Positions 60,725 to 64,000 of a stretch of DNA of 64,000 nucleotides are shown piece after piece. This DNA comes from UBA668 sp040081465. Its GTDB lineage: Bacteria; Actinomycetota; Acidimicrobiia; Acidimicrobiales; Ilumatobacteraceae. Within the stretch, counting starts at the first letter, position 1. Every line of letters starts with the position of its first letter. The position numbers were made by a program, and so were the translations under genes. Location: the NCBI GenBank assembly GCA_040081465.1, contig JBEBGL010000001.1, forward strand, positions 1 through 64,000. Direction: 5' to 3'. Under the pieces are notes generated by a model, which saw only the letters and a list, made by a program, of their open reading frames with translations, did not search any database and was not told where the DNA came from.

Positions 60725-60734
60725 GCAACCTGAG
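60725..60734 (+). repeat. Cassette-boundary repeat, truncated copy G
   Basis: Only the left end, CAGCAACCTGA, is kept; the remainder is diverged. GCAACCTG (60725-60732) is perfectly complementary to CAGGTTGC (60753-60760), making a hairpin across the 3' end of the next gene. It could be a decayed terminal copy or just a terminator stem. Confidence 0.45.
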
Positions 60735-60739
60735 GTCGG

Positions 60740-61216
60740 TCAGCCCGTTGGGCAGGTTGCTTCGAAGTACTCCATGAGGTTGTTGCTGGCGTCGTTGACT
60801 TCGTCGGTAGCCAGCGCCTGGATCGCTGTTTGAACTTCGGGACTGGTCGAGTCGTTGTTGTTCGCCGCGAGGATTTCGCCGTACTGATGGAACGCGGCGG
60901 ACAGGATCACCAAGTCGTCTTGCAGATCGGCTGGAACCTTGGCTGACAGGTCGCCGAAGACCTGGTCGTAGTTGACCCCTGTGTTTGGTATGTACACCGA
61001 GGACATGGCGGTGACGAACTGCAAGTAGATGGCCTGGCATTCGTCGGTGATGCCCGGGGGAAGCGTCACCCCGGGCGGCAGCGAAACATCGATGGTCGTT
61101 AGGTCTTGAACCGAGACATTGTTGCTGTCGCTGCTGCATGCACCAACGCCGATTAGCGAGGCACCGGCAATAGCCGTGAACAGAAGAGCTCGGGGGAGGG
61201 TTTGGGTGCGGGTCAT
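60740..61216 (-). CDS. Predicted lipoprotein, no known domain
   Basis: 158 aa. Signal peptide MTRTQTLPRALLFTAIAG with a lipobox ending IGVGAC. The mature part is helical and acidic with two further Cys (DECQAIY and EATCPTG). Function unknown. The ATG at 61216 gives a proper signal peptide; the upstream frame does not. Confidence 0.72.
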   Translation of the reverse strand: MTRTQTLPRALLFTAIAGASLIGVGACSSDSNNVSVQDLTTIDVSLPPGVTLPPGITDECQAIYLQFVTAMSSVYIPNTGVNYDQVFGDLSAKVPADLQDDLVILSAAFHQYGEILAANNNDSTSPEVQTAIQALATDEVNDASNNLMEYFEATCPTG

Positions 61217-61235
61217 CGCGACAGTTTGACACCTC

Positions 61236-63212
61236 TCACACCAGTTGTGCCGCCAGCCCAGCAAGGTCGCTGACCGGCAACTGGCATACGTGATCGCGAC
61301 ATACATACGCCATACCGTCGGCTCGCTTCTCCCAGAGCGAACTCTCGTAGCGCTCACCCCACGCCAGCACCGCATTCGGCATCCATCGCCGTTGCACCTC
61401 AGCCACCAGGTCGGGACGGTCACCCGTGATCACGATCTCAGTCGAACCTGTGTGGCGCATCCACACGGCGGTGATGGCTTGCGAGAATCCGCTCGGCGAC
61501 TGCGGGATCGCACGGCCGAGCAAGCGCATGATCTGGTCAGCCTGCTGCGTGTAGCGAGCCTGGCCGGTGAGTGCTCCCAGTCGATACAGCGCCAGCGCGG
61601 CGGTCGAGTTAGCCGAAGGAGTGGCGTTGTCGAACAGCTCCTTCTGCCGGGCTATCAGTCGCTCGCCGTCATCGGGCGTCGTGAACACGCCACCGCGATC
61701 AACGTCCCAAAAGTGATCGAGCAACACCTCCACAACGTCTTGTGCCGCCGCGATCCATCGTGCCTGGCCGGTGAGCTCACCCAAGCGGGTGAACGCATCG
61801 ATCAACGCCGCGTGATCGCCGGCTAACGCGTCGTGGCGCGCCTGCGGTTCTCCGCTCGCATGCCACGAACGGTGCCAGCGACCATCGGGCTTGCGCAGGC
61901 TGCGAAGCAGAAACTCGCCGTTGGCGATCGCAGCGGCGGTCCAATCCGCACGATCGAACATCGCGGCGGCCTCACAGAGCGACGCGAGCATCAATCCGTT
62001 CCACTCAGTAAGCACCTTGTCGTCTAGCCCCGGCCGCAACCGCGTGTTGCGCGCTTCGAACAGCGCTTGTCGAGCGGCTTCAATGTGCGCGGGTCGGGCT
62101 AACTCGCCGCGGTGATGCATTCGAGTTGGGATCGACCGCCCCTCGAAGTTGCCCGTGTCGGTGAACTCGTACCACTCGAGCGCGGCATCGGCATCGGCGC
62201 CCAACACCTCGCGCACTTCGGCGGTCGTCCACGTATGGAATAGGCCTTCGTGACCGTGGCCATGTTCGTCTGGCGAATCAGCATCCTCGGCGCAATAGAA
62301 GCCGCCATCCGGATGGCGCAAGTCGCGCAGCACGTACTCGACCGTTTCCTCCACCACCTGCCGGTAGCGAGCATGGCCGGTGACGGCCGCGGCGTGCGTA
62401 TACACGCGCACGAAGAGCGCTTGGTCGTACAGCATCTTTTCGAAGTGCGGTACCAGCCATTGCGCATCGACTGAGTAGCGCGCGAACCCACCACCGATGT
62501 GGTCGTAGATGCCGCCACTCGCCATCGCGTCGAGCGATGTGATCAGCATCGTTGACCGCAGCTCGCTGGGTTCGCGCTGCACCGACTGTGCAATCAGATC
62601 GAGACTCATAGTCGACGGGAACTTTGGTGCGCCACCGAAGCCGCCCCATCGCGAGTCAAAGTTGGCGGCAAGTTGATTGAGTCCAAGCTCGACGACCTCG
62701 ATGCCAGGCACATCGGCTACCGGTGTTACCAGTGCAGTGCGGCGAAGCGATTCGCTGAGCGCGGTGATGTTCTGCTTGAGGTCGTCGGGGCGCGTGCGCC
62801 ACACGTCGTCGATGGCGGACATCAGTTGCATGAACTGCGCCTTCGGGAAGTAGGTGCCGCCGTAGAACGGCTCGCCAGTCGCGGTCATGAACACCGTCAT
62901 CGGCCAGCCACCGCGGCCGGTCATCGCTTGCACCGCGTCCATGTAGATCGAGTCGACGTCGGGGCGCTCTTCGCGATCGACCTTGACGTTCACAAACAAC
63001 TCGTTCATGCGCGCAGCAACGTCGACGTCTTCGAAGCACTCGTGCGCCATCACGTGGCACCAATGGCAAGCCGAGTAGCCGACGCTCAACAGCACCGGAA
63101 TTTTGCGCTCGGCGGCGACGGCAAATGCCTCCGGCCCCCAAGCGAACCAATCAACCGGATTGTCGCGGTGCTGGCGAAGGTAAGGCGACGTCTCTTGCTC
63201 TAGTCGATTCAC
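61236..63212 (-). CDS. DUF255 thioredoxin-domain protein (YyaL/spermatogenesis-associated 20 family)
   Basis: 658 aa. N-terminal thioredoxin-like domain with HCHWC-type motif (ACHWCHVMAHE) and NVKVDREERPDVD, followed by a six-hairpin (alpha/alpha)6 barrel domain with GGWPMTVF, HFEKMLYDQALFVR and LTEWNGLM. Universally conserved but poorly characterised; a sugar-epimerase-like or redox role has been proposed for the family. ATG at 63212. Confidence 0.93.
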   Translation of the reverse strand: MNRLEQETSPYLRQHRDNPVDWFAWGPEAFAVAAERKIPVLLSVGYSACHWCHVMAHECFEDVDVAARMNELFVNVKVDREERPDVDSIYMDAVQAMTGRGGWPMTVFMTATGEPFYGGTYFPKAQFMQLMSAIDDVWRTRPDDLKQNITALSESLRRTALVTPVADVPGIEVVELGLNQLAANFDSRWGGFGGAPKFPSTMSLDLIAQSVQREPSELRSTMLITSLDAMASGGIYDHIGGGFARYSVDAQWLVPHFEKMLYDQALFVRVYTHAAAVTGHARYRQVVEETVEYVLRDLRHPDGGFYCAEDADSPDEHGHGHEGLFHTWTTAEVREVLGADADAALEWYEFTDTGNFEGRSIPTRMHHRGELARPAHIEAARQALFEARNTRLRPGLDDKVLTEWNGLMLASLCEAAAMFDRADWTAAAIANGEFLLRSLRKPDGRWHRSWHASGEPQARHDALAGDHAALIDAFTRLGELTGQARWIAAAQDVVEVLLDHFWDVDRGGVFTTPDDGERLIARQKELFDNATPSANSTAALALYRLGALTGQARYTQQADQIMRLLGRAIPQSPSGFSQAITAVWMRHTGSTEIVITGDRPDLVAEVQRRWMPNAVLAWGERYESSLWEKRADGMAYVCRDHVCQLPVSDLAGLAAQLV

Positions 63213-63222
63213 GGCTCGGAGT

Positions 63223-63990
63223 TCACGCGCCGATGGCGTGGTAGCCGCCGTCGACGTGCACTACTTCGCCAGTCGTTGCCGGGAACCAATCGCTGAGCAG
63301 TGCGATGCATGCCTTGGCGACGGCGGAGGAGTCGGTGACGTCCCAGCCCAGCGGCGCACGATCGCCCCACACATCTTCAAACTTCTTGAAGCCGGGGATG
63401 CTCTTGGCTGCCATCGTCTTCACCGGACCGGCCGCAACGAGATTGCTGCGAATACCCTTCGGACCGAGCTCCTTCGCCAGATAGCGACTGACGCTCTCGA
63501 GCGCGCTCTTCGCGACGCCCATCCAGTTGTACGCAGGCCAGGCAACCGTGTTGTCGAAGTCGAGGCCGACGAACGCGCCACCGTTGGTCATCAACGGTAC
63601 GAAAGCCTCGGCAAGCGCCTTTAGCGAGTACGCACTGATGTGCAGCGCGACTGAAACGTCTTCCCACTGCGGAGCCATGAAGTCATCGCCAAGACACGCT
63701 TCGGGAGCGAAGCCGATGCTGTGTAACACGCCATCGACGCGGCCCCACTTCTTCTCCAGTGCTTCGCGCACGCTTACCAGGTGCGCCGGCTGTGTGACAT
63801 CTAGTTCGAATACTTCGGCGGGTTGTGGCAACTTGCGGCCCGTGCGTTCGGTGAGGCTGAGTGCGCGACCGGCACCGGTGAGCACAATCTGCGCACCTTC
63901 CTGCTGTGCCAGCACGGCCACGCCGTACGCGAGCGAGGCGTCGGTTAGGACGCCAGTAATCACGATGTTCTTGCCATCAAGAAGGCCCAT
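63223..63990 (-). CDS. fabI: Enoyl-ACP reductase (FabI/InhA type)
   Basis: 255-aa short-chain dehydrogenase reducing enoyl-ACP with NADH in fatty-acid synthesis. ITGVLTDASLAYGVA nucleotide loop, LHSIGFAPE, and the catalytic pattern YNWMGVAKSALESVSRYLAKELG (Tyr-x6-Lys), then GPVKTMAAKSIPGF. The sequence is InhA-like, the target class of isoniazid and triclosan. Complete within the window; the ATG lies 10 bp from the window edge. Confidence 0.95.
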   Translation of the reverse strand: MGLLDGKNIVITGVLTDASLAYGVAVLAQQEGAQIVLTGAGRALSLTERTGRKLPQPAEVFELDVTQPAHLVSVREALEKKWGRVDGVLHSIGFAPEACLGDDFMAPQWEDVSVALHISAYSLKALAEAFVPLMTNGGAFVGLDFDNTVAWPAYNWMGVAKSALESVSRYLAKELGPKGIRSNLVAAGPVKTMAAKSIPGFKKFEDVWGDRAPLGWDVTDSSAVAKACIALLSDWFPATTGEVVHVDGGYHAIGA

Positions 63991-64000
63991 AGGGGCAGCG

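Noticed and set aside
56994..60734. CRISPR array
   Set aside because: The repeats are ~30 bp but spaced 300-950 bp apart with genes in between; there are no uniform spacers and no cas genes.
56994..60734. Canonical integron attC sites
   Set aside because: The conserved core lacks RYYYAAC and GTTRRRY boxes at its ends, only copy A has a near match in its flanks, and no integrase is in the window; kept as a hypothesis rather than a call.
1..64000. tRNA, rRNA or prophage genes
   Set aside because: No cloverleaf-like or rRNA-like stretch was recognised in the intergenic regions and no phage structural genes or transposases were seen.

Overview
The window looks like chromosome of a high-GC (roughly 60 %) actinobacterium, most likely an Acidimicrobiia / Ilumatobacter-type lineage. 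The evidence is an MtrA-MtrB-GerMN lipoprotein operon, a DUF3040 gene near mraZ, a division cluster with SepF and DivIVA, a Bpa-type proteasome activator, a DUF1800/DUF1501 pair whose second member carries triplicate 'LDTR' modules, and frequent GTG starts. The lineage is inferred from gene content. No rRNA or tRNA gene was found.

Left part (1-22 kb). A truncated glycerol kinase gene runs off the left edge and is coupled to a small membrane protein, with phosphofructokinase divergent. A five-gene minus-strand operon follows (small membrane protein, inositol-monophosphatase-family enzyme, MtrA-like regulator, MtrB-like kinase, GerMN lipoprotein). Then come a polyprenol-phosphate-mannosyltransferase-like GT2, NUDIX, DNA polymerase IV, DUF3040, the MoxR / DUF58 / transglutaminase operon, a ROK protein that has lost its catalytic Asp, an acyl-CoA dehydrogenase, an HNH nuclease, a lipoate-ligase-like protein and the DUF1800-DUF1501 pair.

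Centre (22-46 kb). A long plus-strand cell-wall and division cluster reads mraZ-rsmH-ftsL-ftsI-murE-mraY-murD-ftsW-murG-murC-murB-ftsQ-ftsZ-yggS-sepF-divIVA-ileS-yggU-(DksA-like)-lspA-rluD. Most junctions are 4-bp ATGA/GTGA or similar overlaps, so translation is probably coupled. murF is missing from its usual place between murE and mraY. The start of the cluster has a TTGACT/TACTAT promoter overlapped by TGGGG repeats (probable MraZ operator) and a very strong 24-position stem in the mraZ-rsmH leader.

Right part (46-56 kb). Housekeeping genes: DinB-like protein, Rrf2 regulator, phosphodiesterase, bpa, dnaE, an unrecognised protein, a nitroreductase-family protein, and an MmpL-type transporter.

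Far right (56-61 kb). A run of small, functionally unrelated genes on both strands (two phosphotransferases, a SnoaL-like protein, a glyoxalase-fold protein, a tiny membrane protein, an unknown, lipoproteins) is separated by copies of one ~30-bp sequence. All copies lie in the same orientation, whatever the orientation of the genes. This is the layout of a gene-cassette array, but the repeats do not match canonical integron attC core boxes and no integrase is in the window. It is the most promising candidate for an undescribed system here. Beyond it lie a DUF255 thioredoxin-domain protein and enoyl-ACP reductase (FabI/InhA).
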